In this document: piece after piece, positions 35,858 through 44,739 of the stretch
Layout: each line of letters begins with the position of its first letter
Numbering within the stretch: the first letter of the stretch is position 1
Assembly: GCA_046297935.1 (NCBI GenBank)
Contig: JBKBHA010000003.1
Span: 1 to 64,000 of the forward strand
Direction: 5' to 3'
Length of the DNA stretch: 64,000 nucleotides
Origin: CAYMZZ01 sp046297935
GTDB taxonomy: Bacteria; Bacteroidota; Bacteroidia; Chitinophagales; Chitinophagaceae
Notes under the pieces: model-generated
Database searches by the model: none
What the model was told of the DNA's origin: nothing
What the model saw: only the letters and a program-made list of their open reading frames with translations
Position numbers and translations under genes: made by a program

Positions 35858-36853
35858 CTATCTGGCGCTCGGCTTAAAAAGAGCGTGCCGGATAAGGAAA
35901 TTCTGGTCAGGCTCTGTCTTCCAATCGTTGATGTAAGGCGAATAGGTGCGCACCCGAATCCGATTCTTCCTGAAATCAAGGTCCACGATCCTTAACCAGC
36001 CATTGCCACCCATGATGGAACCCTGTACGCCTTCCTGATAGTTGGCAAGCATTTGATAAACGGGATTGCCAGCTTCGTTGAAGCTAACCAGTGTTCCTAC
36101 TCCTCCACGCAGCACATGTCCGCTGAAAACGAAACGTGTGTTGGGATGCTTTTTTATCAGCTTTTCCCATATCATTTCACCATCATTAACGGCCGCGTCG
36201 CCGGAGTCTTTGCCAACCCCGTAGTTCTGCGGACGCCAGCTATCGCCCACGCCCTGTCGGGTACTATCGCTATACATATAGCTATGAGTGTTCACAATTA
36301 CCAGCCTGTCGGGATGCTGGTTGATAATACGGCTGGACCAATCGAGAACAAGATTTCTCGGACCAAACTCAAGTGTAAGCACCAGCCATTTAACCTTACC
36401 TGTTTCAAACAGGTACCAGGCATTCTCCATTCGACCAGGTTCAAATGTTCCGCCGAAGCCTTTTAATTCCTGCATTTCGCCAATGGGAAAATATTGATTG
36501 AACAGATCAGTATTTCGTACATCTGCAAATTTCCCTTCGGCACTGCCCATATCGTGATTGCCCGCTGCCAGTACGTATGGTACCTGCCCGTTAAGCCTCT
36601 CAAAGCCCGATTTGATCACTTTCCATTCTTTATCGTTGTTATTCTGCGTCAAATCACCCTGCTGCAGCACGAAGCTGATATTCTTCTTTTCGCGCAAAAT
36701 CCAACTGATTTGCGAATCGAGCACAGCAGGATATTTCTGTGCATAGGTTTGGGTGTCGGGCAACAACACAATACGCGCTGTACGTGGACTACAGGAAGCA
36801 AACAGCAGCCCCGAGACGAACACAAAACCGATGATCTTTTGTAGACTCAACAC
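35858..36853 (-). CDS. Calcineurin-like metallophosphoesterase lipoprotein
   Basis: A 331-residue exported phosphoesterase with lipobox LFASC. Start is GTG 36853. All metal-site motifs are present: PDTQ (about 33), QQGDLTQN, AGNHDMG, NTHSY and SGHVLRGG. The order matches the dinuclear metallophosphatase fold. In a PUL it could remove phosphate or phosphodiester-linked groups from a substituted glycan (bacterial cyclic beta-1,2-glucans often carry phosphoglycerol, for example), but the activity is inferred only. It lies between the GH144-type and DoxX genes. Confidence 0.87.
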   Translation of the reverse strand: MLSLQKIIGFVFVSGLLFASCSPRTARIVLLPDTQTYAQKYPAVLDSQISWILREKKNISFVLQQGDLTQNNNDKEWKVIKSGFERLNGQVPYVLAAGNHDMGSAEGKFADVRNTDLFNQYFPIGEMQELKGFGGTFEPGRMENAWYLFETGKVKWLVLTLEFGPRNLVLDWSSRIINQHPDRLVIVNTHSYMYSDSTRQGVGDSWRPQNYGVGKDSGDAAVNDGEMIWEKLIKKHPNTRFVFSGHVLRGGVGTLVSFNEAGNPVYQMLANYQEGVQGSIMGGNGWLRIVDLDFRKNRIRVRTYSPYINDWKTEPDQNFLIRHALFKPSAR

Positions 36854-36894
36854 CAGCTATTAAATTATTAATTGTTAATTGCCAATTATTGGCT

Positions 36895-38238
36895 TTAAAA
36901 TTCAAATCCTAATTTCTTCAACCCCGTCTTTATTTCCGGGCAACTCATAAATAAATTCCAGAGCAATCCACTCCGGTAATTTTCCATCATAACTACGATC
37001 GGCCCCTGATCAATAGCCAGGTAACGCTTAGGATACCATTTCTCCGTATCGCTGAATGCGTCATAGAAGCCATATGGGCCGAATAGCTGTTCTTTCTTGT
37101 TAAGGTACCAATTTTTCAGGGCAGCCATTGATTCTGCAGGAGTGTATGGCATAGAAGATAGTGCGGCGGTAGGCGCTATCACTCCGCGGTCGCGCCTGAT
37201 ACCTGGCGCGTGTCCTGCGTAGCCTTTAATGGAATAACTGGAAGTCAATCCCCAGCTATCGGCAGAGTAGCCTTCAAATCCTCCTTTGTTTTCAATGCAC
37301 CAGTTGTAGTTGATCAGTGCCTGATTTCTGCATTCCTGCCAATAGTCGGCGTATTTGTCTTTAAGATTTCGGGGGTCGAGGCCGAGGTAGGAGTAATGAG
37401 CCCAAAACAGGGGACCTCCGTACTCTTCAGCACCGTTATGCTTCAGTTGTAGCGTATACCCGTATTTGCTGGTTTGATGACGAATGGCTCCATTTTTTGC
37501 CCATCCCTCGTGATACACTTCCGCAGGTACTCCATGTGTAGGCGAAGATGCTGCCAGTACGTACATGATCAGGCATTCGTTGTAGCCCGATACGGCAAAG
37601 TTCATTTTCCAATCGAAGTTGGGGCTCCAATGCCAGTACAAAACGTTTTTGCCATTTCGATACCAGTTGAAGTCAACTTCCCGCCAAAGTTTGTCAGCCC
37701 GGCGGGCCAGTTCCTTTTCCGGTTCAGTTCCGTTGGCCAGGTATTGTCTTACGCAGAGCAGGCCCTGCAGCATAAAGGAAGTTTCTACCAGATCGCCCCC
37801 GTCATCGAATTTACTAAACGGCTTCACTTTACCGGTTTCGCCATTCCACCAGTGTGGCCATGCGCCATGAAACCGATCGGCAGTTTCAAGAAAGGTCAAA
37901 ATTTTATCGAGTCGGGCCAACCCTTCTGCCCTCGTAATGAACCCTCTCTCAATGCCCACCAAAAGAGCCATTACTCCAAAGCCCCCGCCACCGCTGGTCA
38001 CGATGTTCTTGTCGTTTTGGGGATAGATATTGTCTACATGAAAGCGCTCCCGCGCAAGACCGCTGTTGGGTTCGGCACCATCCCAGAAATATTGAAAGGT
38101 AGCTTTCTGTACCTCATCAAAAATTTTTTGATCTTCATTTGTCAAAACAATATTGCTGTTTTCGGCAACTGTCTTTTTCGACTGTTGACAGGCAGATAAC
38201 AAAAAAGCAATCGATAGATATAACAAGTGTTTCATCAT
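36895..38238 (-). CDS. GH144-type glycoamylase-domain enzyme of PUL-A, lipoprotein
   Basis: A 447-residue lipoprotein (MMKHLLYLSIAFLLSAC, start ATG 38238) consisting of one glycoamylase (PF10091) alpha/alpha-barrel. The founding biochemically studied members of this family come from Chitinophaga and are endo-beta-1,2-glucanases (GH144). Conserved acidic segments are DDGGDLVETSFM, GYNECLIMYVLAASSPTHGVP and DQGPIVVMMENYRSG. The last segment differs in the 716-residue paralogue of PUL-B. A perfect 7-bp inverted repeat (38251-38270) lies 13 bases before the start. It would make oligosaccharides for SusCD and GH3. Confidence 0.88.
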   Translation of the reverse strand: MMKHLLYLSIAFLLSACQQSKKTVAENSNIVLTNEDQKIFDEVQKATFQYFWDGAEPNSGLARERFHVDNIYPQNDKNIVTSGGGGFGVMALLVGIERGFITRAEGLARLDKILTFLETADRFHGAWPHWWNGETGKVKPFSKFDDGGDLVETSFMLQGLLCVRQYLANGTEPEKELARRADKLWREVDFNWYRNGKNVLYWHWSPNFDWKMNFAVSGYNECLIMYVLAASSPTHGVPAEVYHEGWAKNGAIRHQTSKYGYTLQLKHNGAEEYGGPLFWAHYSYLGLDPRNLKDKYADYWQECRNQALINYNWCIENKGGFEGYSADSWGLTSSYSIKGYAGHAPGIRRDRGVIAPTAALSSMPYTPAESMAALKNWYLNKKEQLFGPYGFYDAFSDTEKWYPKRYLAIDQGPIVVMMENYRSGLLWNLFMSCPEIKTGLKKLGFEF

Positions 38239-38250
38239 TGAATTTTGATC

Positions 38251-38270
38251 GTCTATCATTTGTGATAGAC
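38251..38270. promoter_or_regulatory. Inverted repeat GTCTATC-N6-GATAGAC upstream of the GH144-type gene
   Basis: Perfect 7-bp arms around six bases, 13 bases before the ATG. It could be an operator or a leader hairpin that masks the ribosome-binding region. No regulator is linked to it by sequence alone. Confidence 0.35.
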
Positions 38271-38307
38271 AGGTTTTTGCGAATCATCTACTAATAGCAG
38301 CCGCCCC

Positions 38308-38449
38308 CGCATCTCTCCCCACTCCCCTCTCCCCTCTCACCTCTCCCCTCTCACCACTCCCCACTCCCTACTCAAACTCACCTCTCACCTCTCACCACTC
38401 ACCACTCACCTCTCACCACTCACCTCTCACCCCTCCCCACTCCCCAAAA
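38308..38449 (-). repeat. Purine array on the minus strand between SusD and the GH144-type gene
   Basis: The plus strand is a run of CTCACC, CTCCCC and ACTCACC units, so the minus strand is G-rich as in the other arrays. It mixes both array families (GGTGAGAGG and GGGGAGTGG). It starts just beyond the SusD terminator and fills the gap before the GH144-type gene. No gene is seen in it. Confidence 0.8.
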
Positions 38450-38454
38450 AGAGA

Positions 38455-38483
38455 GGGGTCGCCCCACTGCTAAAGGCAACCCC
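38455..38483 (-). terminator. Terminator after PUL-A SusD
   Basis: On the minus strand a 9-bp stem (38475-38483 with 38455-38463, one T-G wobble) and an 11-base loop are followed by TCTCTTTTT. It lies about 50 bases beyond the SusD stop and should separate, at least in part, the sigma-controlled SusCD from the enzyme genes. Confidence 0.7.
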
Positions 38484-38534
38484 CTGTTTTGCTGAACTAT
38501 TGCTTATGCCAGAAAACGCTCTTTCAAGTATTCT

Positions 38535-40043
38535 TTAGTAGCCCGGATTTTGTGTCAGCTTATTACCGCTGGCGTAAATTTCATCCGTTGGTACAGGGAA
38601 CAGTTCATGTTTGCCGTCGACGAAAGCTTTTCCATGTGCACGGAGCACTTCGCCGGCTCGGCCCTGGCGCACCAGATCATAAAAGCGATCATTTTCCATA
38701 CCCAACTCCCAGCGACGTTCTCTCCAGATGGCGAGTCGCAGCTCGGCCTGGGTAGTGGCAGTTGTATTACCAAGGTTTGCGCGGCTGCGTACTGCATTTA
38801 GGCGGTTGCGGGCTTGATCAAGTTGATTGAGCTCGTTGGCTGCTTCTGCATTCATCAGATATATTTCGCCCATTCGCAATATGCGAACGTTTTTGTTGGC
38901 GGTTGAAGTAGTATTGCCGTACGACTCCAGTGTGCGACTTACATAGGCTTTGTAGTTGTAGCGCGTGTTTGCCATGTTGATCAGTATCACGCCATCAAAC
39001 AGAGTATCGCCGATGCTCATGATCGTGTACTTGCGACGAATATCGCCTGGCTCATATGAATTATAGAGATCATCGCTCACCGAATTGAAGCCCCAGCCGG
39101 TAAATACCTGTGCGCCGGGATTGAAGGTACCGCCGCGAATACCCTGCACCTGCGAGTACTGCTGCACGGCTGCAAATGGCGTGGTTCCTTTGCTCTGGAT
39201 TTCAAACAATGATTCTTCGTTGTTTTCACCCACTTCGCGCCAGATAGTAGCGTAGTCGGGTGCCAGACCATAGTTACCTACTTCGTTATTGATAATCGAA
39301 TTGGTTAAGGCGAGCACCCGATCCCATTTTTTCTGATACATACTCACTTTTGCCAACAAGCCAGTAGCGGCACCTTTGGTAGCACGGCCCATGTCTTTGG
39401 CCTCGTACTGTTGCTTGGTGGGCAGCAGAGCGATCGCTGTATTCAGATCGCTTTCAATAAAGGCGTACACTTCTTCCACCGGACGGCGATCGTTGATTTT
39501 GTCGAGATCGCTGGGATTGTCGGCATCAACAATGGTGTCCACAATTGGTACTGCGCCAAATGTACGCACCATGTTGAAATAGTAATAGGCGCGCAGGAAA
39601 AGTGCTTCGCCACGCAGGCGTGAGATCAGGGCTGCGCTGATGTTGAACTTAGGCACATTCGCCAAAGCCTGGTTGCAGCGCGAAATACCCTGTGAATTAC
39701 TCCGCCATACCGAACGGATCGACGGTGTGGTTGCGGAATAAGTAAGGTTGTCCAATTGATCCTTGTCAGTTCCCAAATCGCCGGGGGCACTGCCCTTATC
39801 CGCGTCGTCGGAAGTGATACTTGTTACACCAATCCAGCTAAAACTGGTTTGATCCCAGGTGAGCAATTGGGTATAACAGGCATTTACAAATCGTTCGGCA
39901 TTATTCGGATCGTTGAAAGTAGTGTCTTCAATGATGAGTTCATTTTCAGGTGCAGGGTTCAACCACTCTTTGCTGCAGGCAGTGAGTAGCGTTATGGCCG
40001 AGCCCATGAAAAGAAGCAAAATTTTATTATTTCTATTTTTCAT
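38535..40043 (-). CDS. SusD-like lipoprotein of PUL-A
   Basis: A 502-residue RagB/SusD family lipoprotein with lipobox LLTAC. Family features include PENELIIEDTTFNDP at the N-terminus, LRGEALFLRAYYYFNMVRTFG (about 125-150), RERRWELGMENDRFYDLVRQG and the C-terminal FPVPTDEIYAS, LTQNPGY. The SusC gene ends 10 bases upstream. It forms the surface binding partner of the PUL-A transporter. It resembles the PUL-B SusD only in the family motifs, so the two loci probably bind different glycans or lengths. Confidence 0.95.
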   Translation of the reverse strand: MKNRNNKILLLFMGSAITLLTACSKEWLNPAPENELIIEDTTFNDPNNAERFVNACYTQLLTWDQTSFSWIGVTSITSDDADKGSAPGDLGTDKDQLDNLTYSATTPSIRSVWRSNSQGISRCNQALANVPKFNISAALISRLRGEALFLRAYYYFNMVRTFGAVPIVDTIVDADNPSDLDKINDRRPVEEVYAFIESDLNTAIALLPTKQQYEAKDMGRATKGAATGLLAKVSMYQKKWDRVLALTNSIINNEVGNYGLAPDYATIWREVGENNEESLFEIQSKGTTPFAAVQQYSQVQGIRGGTFNPGAQVFTGWGFNSVSDDLYNSYEPGDIRRKYTIMSIGDTLFDGVILINMANTRYNYKAYVSRTLESYGNTTSTANKNVRILRMGEIYLMNAEAANELNQLDQARNRLNAVRSRANLGNTTATTQAELRLAIWRERRWELGMENDRFYDLVRQGRAGEVLRAHGKAFVDGKHELFPVPTDEIYASGNKLTQNPGY

Positions 40044-40053
40044 AAAAAATAAT

Positions 40054-43000
40054 TTAGAAAGTAACGTTTACACCAAACATGTAGGTTGTGGAAACCGGAT
40101 AGATACCCAGTTCAATACCAGCGCTCAAACCATTATTACCACCGGGCAATTCAGGTGTAAATCCACTGAATTTCTTTGAAATGATCGGGTTTTGAGCTGA
40201 TGCGAACACGCGCAGACTCGACATGCCGATATTCCAGTTTGAGGAAGGCAATGTGTAACCAACAGTTACGTTGTTGACGCGGAAGAAAGTTCCTGATTCA
40301 ACATAATAGGTACTGGGCTTGGGAATTGAATTGCTGGCACGTGGCTGAGTACCGTCGAGGTTATCGGGCGTCCAGCGGTCGTTGGCACGCGCTGCTTCAA
40401 TATTGTCGTTACCCAGGCGGATGGCTTTTTTACCATTGTAAATTTTGTTACCGGCATTGCCATAACAATCCACGCTGAAATCGAGATTCTTCCAGTTAAA
40501 CCCGGCGTTGATGCCGTAGTAAGTTTTGGGTTGATAGGAACCTACAAACACGCGATCGAGATCGTTGATCACTCCGTCCTTATTCACGTCGCGATAGATG
40601 AAGTCACCGGGTTTGGTACCCGTAACACGAGGTGTTGAATTCACCTGATCCTGATTTTCAAAGATGCCAATCACATCGTACACCCAAAAGCTACCAATTT
40701 CCTGGCCCTGCACGGTATAAGTCACTATTTCGCCATTGCCCAGACTGCCACCACGAAGCTGCAGATTGCCGTTCACCTTCTCTACTTCGTTTTGATTAAA
40801 CGTAATGTTGAAGCCTACATGGTATCTGAAATCGCGGCTGATATTGTCCTGCCAGCGCATAGAAACTTCTACGCCGCGGTTGCGCACATCAGCCGCCTGC
40901 GAATAAACGGAGTTGTCGTTGTCGCCCGCCAGAGCTACTACTGTTACCGGAATATACACATTCGACAGCTTGTCGTACCAGGCTATTTCACCAGTCAAAC
41001 GACGACGCAGTACTGAAAACTCCAGGCCGATATCTGTACCCTGTGTTACCTCCCAGGAAACATTCGCATTTCGAATCTGGTTGATGGTGATGCCGGGTAC
41101 AATTGGATAAGTGTCGCCACCAAATGCATAGTTGCCGGCCTGAGATACGGGATTTAGATAGGCAACGCCCGACACACGGTCGTTACCGAGACGTCCATAA
41201 CCCACACGCAGTTTCAATTCGTTCAGCCAGTTGATATTTTCCATGAACTGCTCACGTGTAATTAGCCAGCTGGCACCTACCGAATAGAAAGTACCCCATT
41301 GGTTGGTAGTTGGGAAGTTGCTCGACGCATCGCGACGTAATACACCGCTTACACTGTATTTATTATTGTAGGTATACGTGAGGCGGCTGTACAAGCTGGC
41401 GCGGCGAACCTGCGACCCATCGCTCGACGACTGAAGGGTGTTTTGGTCGGCCCGATTCAGGTACCACAGGTTTTTTTGCACGGGTACATCGTTACCACTG
41501 GCAGACTGAGCCTGCGTAGTTGTTTGCTCAGCCGAGTACCCCAGTGTGGCAATAAACTCATGATCGCGACCTATACGGCCGTTGTAAGTGGCATTGTTGT
41601 CGAAGTTGTAATAGAATCCGTTACCAGAACCAATTGCCAGGCTAGAAATATTATCGTCGCCAATGCTGATGGGATTGTAAGGGTAGTTAAAATTGAGATT
41701 ATTGTAGTCGTTGCGATTGAAAGCAAAACTTGTCCGGATCGAAAGGTTTTTGATGGGCTTCAATACAGAATACACATCGCCCTGAATACGGGTTCCTTTC
41801 GAGGTATTATACACCAGATCGTTCGCCTTAACGGGGTTACCAACGCTCAACCCTACCAGCAATCCATAGTCGCCATTTGGAAAACGGGTAGGAGTTGTTG
41901 GTGCGTTACGGTATGCATCGTTGAATGGATTGGGCTTATTGAAGCCACGGGTAACACTCAGGTTGAGGTTATGTCCAAATTCGAGGAAAGAAGCAACCTT
42001 GTAAGTGTTATTAAGACGGAAATTAAGACGCTTGAAATTTTCGTTCTTTACAATGCCTTCATCTTCAAAATAACCAGCGCTGAAATAATAAGTGGTTTTG
42101 TCGGTACCACCGCTCAGTCCTACGCTATGATTTTGAATCAATCCGTTTTGAATTACTTCGTTGAACCAGTCGGTATCGTACTCCAGAGCGTTAATATCCG
42201 GAAACAGTGGTGCCTGATTATCGTAACCTCTGGCTTCGTTGGTGAATTGGGCATAGGTGCGTGCGTCTGCCATCTTAACTTTTGATGTCATCGATTTTAC
42301 GCCCACATAACTATTCAGCTCAATTCGCATTTTTCCTGCCCGTCCACGTTTAGTGGTGATCAGGATTACACCGTTGGCGGCGCGGCTACCATAAATTGCC
42401 TGAGAGGCGGCATCTTTCAGTACTTCAATCGACTCAATGTCGGAATTGTTGATGCCGACAATATTGTCTGTTATAACGCCATCTACTATGTAAACGGGGT
42501 TGGCATCGCCCTGCACGGTGTTAGTACCACGAATACGTACCTGAGGCTGGCTACCGGGATCACCACTGGCAATGATCTGAATACCCGATGCCTTACCCTG
42601 AAGACCCTGCGCAGCCGTAAGCACCGGCTGTTTGGTGATTTCTGCCCCACCAACTTTTGCAACGGATCCCACAACCTGACTCCGGCGCAGGCTACCATAA
42701 CCAACCACCACTACTTCATCCATGGTGCGCTCGCTTGATGCCAGGGTCACGTTGATGCTTGTGCGACCGGCAACCACCTCTTCCCGATCCGCAAATCCAA
42801 CCGATGAGAACACCAGTACCGCATCGTCGGGTACTGTTATTGAATAGGCACCATTGGCATCGGTGGTAGTACCTACTGTACTTCCTTTCAATGAAACCGA
42901 AACACCTGGTATGGCTTCGCCTGCAGCATTAGTAACACGGCCCGTTACGGTTATTTCGCGTACGTCCACAAGGCCCGCAGCTGTAGCAGCTTCTTTCAAA

Positions 43001-43350
43001 ACAACCAGGTTAGTATTCAAAATTCGATACGAGATACCTGTATTGCTGAAAAGTCGAACCAGCACATCGTTGATGTTGGCATCGGATACCTGTATACTTA
43101 TTCGGGGTTTGCCTTTCACCACGTCCTCGTCGAACAGGAAGCGGTAATCGCTATTTTTTTCGATGGCCATCAGCACTTTCTTCATTTCAGCGGCCTTCAT
43201 GTTGAGAGTAATCGACCCTTGAGAGTAGGTCTTCGCAGAAACCTGCATGCAGGCAATCGTCAGGAGCAGCAGCGTCAGTTTCATAATGCGGAGCAGCTTT
43301 AGCTTCAGCACGGACTGATAATTTCCAGCCCTTGCTTCAATTTTTTTCAT
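40054..43350 (-). CDS. SusC-like TonB-dependent transporter of PUL-A with STN signalling domain
   Basis: A 1,098-residue SusC/RagA transporter. After the signal (about 1-42) comes a secretin/TonB STN domain (SITLNMKAAEMKKVLMAIEK to about 118), then the carboxypeptidase-regulatory-like domain (about 133-210), plug (VVGYGSLRRSQVVGSVAKV, then LYGSRAANGVILITT-like) and barrel with terminal MFGVNVTF. The STN domain is the contact point for a FecR protein in trans-envelope signalling, and the FecR and sigma genes lie directly upstream. So the transporter should report substrate capture and induce its own locus. Confidence 0.95.
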   Translation of the reverse strand: MKKIEARAGNYQSVLKLKLLRIMKLTLLLLTIACMQVSAKTYSQGSITLNMKAAEMKKVLMAIEKNSDYRFLFDEDVVKGKPRISIQVSDANINDVLVRLFSNTGISYRILNTNLVVLKEAATAAGLVDVREITVTGRVTNAAGEAIPGVSVSLKGSTVGTTTDANGAYSITVPDDAVLVFSSVGFADREEVVAGRTSINVTLASSERTMDEVVVVGYGSLRRSQVVGSVAKVGGAEITKQPVLTAAQGLQGKASGIQIIASGDPGSQPQVRIRGTNTVQGDANPVYIVDGVITDNIVGINNSDIESIEVLKDAASQAIYGSRAANGVILITTKRGRAGKMRIELNSYVGVKSMTSKVKMADARTYAQFTNEARGYDNQAPLFPDINALEYDTDWFNEVIQNGLIQNHSVGLSGGTDKTTYYFSAGYFEDEGIVKNENFKRLNFRLNNTYKVASFLEFGHNLNLSVTRGFNKPNPFNDAYRNAPTTPTRFPNGDYGLLVGLSVGNPVKANDLVYNTSKGTRIQGDVYSVLKPIKNLSIRTSFAFNRNDYNNLNFNYPYNPISIGDDNISSLAIGSGNGFYYNFDNNATYNGRIGRDHEFIATLGYSAEQTTTQAQSASGNDVPVQKNLWYLNRADQNTLQSSSDGSQVRRASLYSRLTYTYNNKYSVSGVLRRDASSNFPTTNQWGTFYSVGASWLITREQFMENINWLNELKLRVGYGRLGNDRVSGVAYLNPVSQAGNYAFGGDTYPIVPGITINQIRNANVSWEVTQGTDIGLEFSVLRRRLTGEIAWYDKLSNVYIPVTVVALAGDNDNSVYSQAADVRNRGVEVSMRWQDNISRDFRYHVGFNITFNQNEVEKVNGNLQLRGGSLGNGEIVTYTVQGQEIGSFWVYDVIGIFENQDQVNSTPRVTGTKPGDFIYRDVNKDGVINDLDRVFVGSYQPKTYYGINAGFNWKNLDFSVDCYGNAGNKIYNGKKAIRLGNDNIEAARANDRWTPDNLDGTQPRASNSIPKPSTYYVESGTFFRVNNVTVGYTLPSSNWNIGMSSLRVFASAQNPIISKKFSGFTPELPGGNNGLSAGIELGIYPVSTTYMFGVNVTF

Positions 43351-43419
43351 AATTTTCGATTGAAGGGTTAATAACTGATAATCTCCGACAGGCAGTCAGA
43401 TTTTTTCGGTGTTAGCCTC

Positions 43420-43447
43420 GCGGGGTTCTGCGCCAACAGAATCCCGC
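43420..43447 (-). other. Hairpin in the FecR-SusC gap of PUL-A
   Basis: An 11-bp stem with a single C-A mismatch on the RNA strand and a six-base loop lies 70 bases before the SusC start. A similarly built stem, also with a single C-A mismatch, occupies the matching gap of PUL-B. No T run follows, so an RNA processing or stability role is more likely than termination. Confidence 0.5.
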
Positions 43448-43502
43448 TTTTGCTATAAACCGGTCATGTGGTGTCTTTGGTTATTGACATACGGCATAAG
43501 CA

Positions 43503-44606
43503 TTAACGATGAATAAAAATTTTGTTTCCGTTGCGTTCAAATGAGAAGGAATAGGAAATAGTCAGTGCTTCCATTGCCTGCTCAATATTTTCGTTCTGAA
43601 AATTGCCTGTAAATCGCTTTTCTTTCAGGAATGAATCTTTGATTTCGATTTCCACGCCATACCAGCGTTCCATTTTCACAGCCAGCTCTGCCAGAGATTC
43701 ATCATCAAAAACCAGGCGGTTTTCTACCCACAGTGTTTCTGCCACGGTGCTATCGGTTGGATTCACCTTTAGTTTATTGATCGCCATTAGGGGAGTAGTG
43801 GCATCGCGCTGCGCCGAATCGGAAGTAAGATGCTGATTGTCAACCACCAGTTTTTCGTTTGGCGATAAGATTATTTTATCATTAGGTCTGTTCCGAAACG
43901 AAACTTCAATGCTACCCCGAATCAGACTGGTTTCCGTCTTCGCATCTTCGGGATAGGCCTTAACGTTGAATGCGGTGCCCAAAACGCGTATATCTATCGC
44001 AGATGCATGAATAATAAACGGCCTGTCGGCATCGTGTACAACATCAAAAAAAGCTTCGCCCTGCAGATTCACCTCCCGCAATTCACCTCCGAATGATTTA
44101 TCATAAGTGAGTTTACTGCCGGCATTTATCCAAACCGTACTGCCATCAGGCAACTGAATGCGCGATTTGGATCCCGGACGTGTACTTATTTCGCTTACTT
44201 CACGAGCAACAGGTGCGCCACCAACTGGGGCGGGCTTTGAAAAAAATCCGGTCAAAAAGAGAAAAACGGTAATTGATGCTGCGGCTGAAAGAGTGGTTAC
44301 CAGAGCAATTACGCGGCGGCGACGGCGACGTTTCAAACCTCGCTCGTATTCCAGCAAAGCTTCATCCGGACCCTCATCAAGTCCAACACCCCGTTCCTGC
44401 ATCCGTTGAATATGTAAAAGGAAAGCATCTTCTTCTGCCCGGCTATCAACCGGTGCATGCGATTGCCAAAGTTGTTCAAGATTGTGCGCGGCATATTGCC
44501 ATTCGGGATGTTCCCGCATGAGGCTCTCCAGTTCTGCTAACTCAGCGTCGTTGGCTTCGCCTGCAATTTTTTTAGAAAAAAGTATCCAAAAGTTCTCCTG
44601 GGTCAT
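43503..44606 (-). CDS. FecR-type anti-sigma factor of PUL-A
   Basis: A 367-residue inner-membrane anti-sigma regulator from ATG 44606 (MTQENFWILFSKKIAGEAND). The cytoplasmic N-terminus (about 1-90) should hold the sigma factor. A single membrane helix (VIALVTTLSAAASITVFLFLTGFF, about 98-121) is followed by the periplasmic FecR domain (STRPGSKSRIQLPDGSTVWINAGSKLTY, about 140-240) and a DUF4974 end (FDDESLAELAVKMERWYGVEI). DUF4974 is the STN-like part expected to meet the SusC STN domain. It is encoded between the sigma factor and SusC genes, the standard order. Confidence 0.93.
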   Translation of the reverse strand: MTQENFWILFSKKIAGEANDAELAELESLMREHPEWQYAAHNLEQLWQSHAPVDSRAEEDAFLLHIQRMQERGVGLDEGPDEALLEYERGLKRRRRRRVIALVTTLSAAASITVFLFLTGFFSKPAPVGGAPVAREVSEISTRPGSKSRIQLPDGSTVWINAGSKLTYDKSFGGELREVNLQGEAFFDVVHDADRPFIIHASAIDIRVLGTAFNVKAYPEDAKTETSLIRGSIEVSFRNRPNDKIILSPNEKLVVDNQHLTSDSAQRDATTPLMAINKLKVNPTDSTVAETLWVENRLVFDDESLAELAVKMERWYGVEIEIKDSFLKEKRFTGNFQNENIEQAMEALTISYSFSFERNGNKIFIHR

Positions 44607-44662
44607 GCAATCGTGTTGACAATCGATAGTACAGACAAATGCCAGCAAGACTTACCCCTAAA

Positions 44663-44708
44663 AAACATTTAATTATTTTTCATTTTTATGAAAAATAATT
44701 AAATGTTT
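44663..44708 (-). terminator. AT-rich terminator between sigma and FecR genes
   Basis: A perfect 21-bp inverted repeat (44663-44683 with 44688-44708) with a TTTT loop is followed on the minus strand by TTT. It lies 32 bases after the sigma stop. It would lower transcription from sigma into FecR, or insulate the FecR-SusC unit. Confidence 0.7.
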
Positions 44709-44739
44709 GATAATTAGAGATTTAACGGGACAGTAGCAG

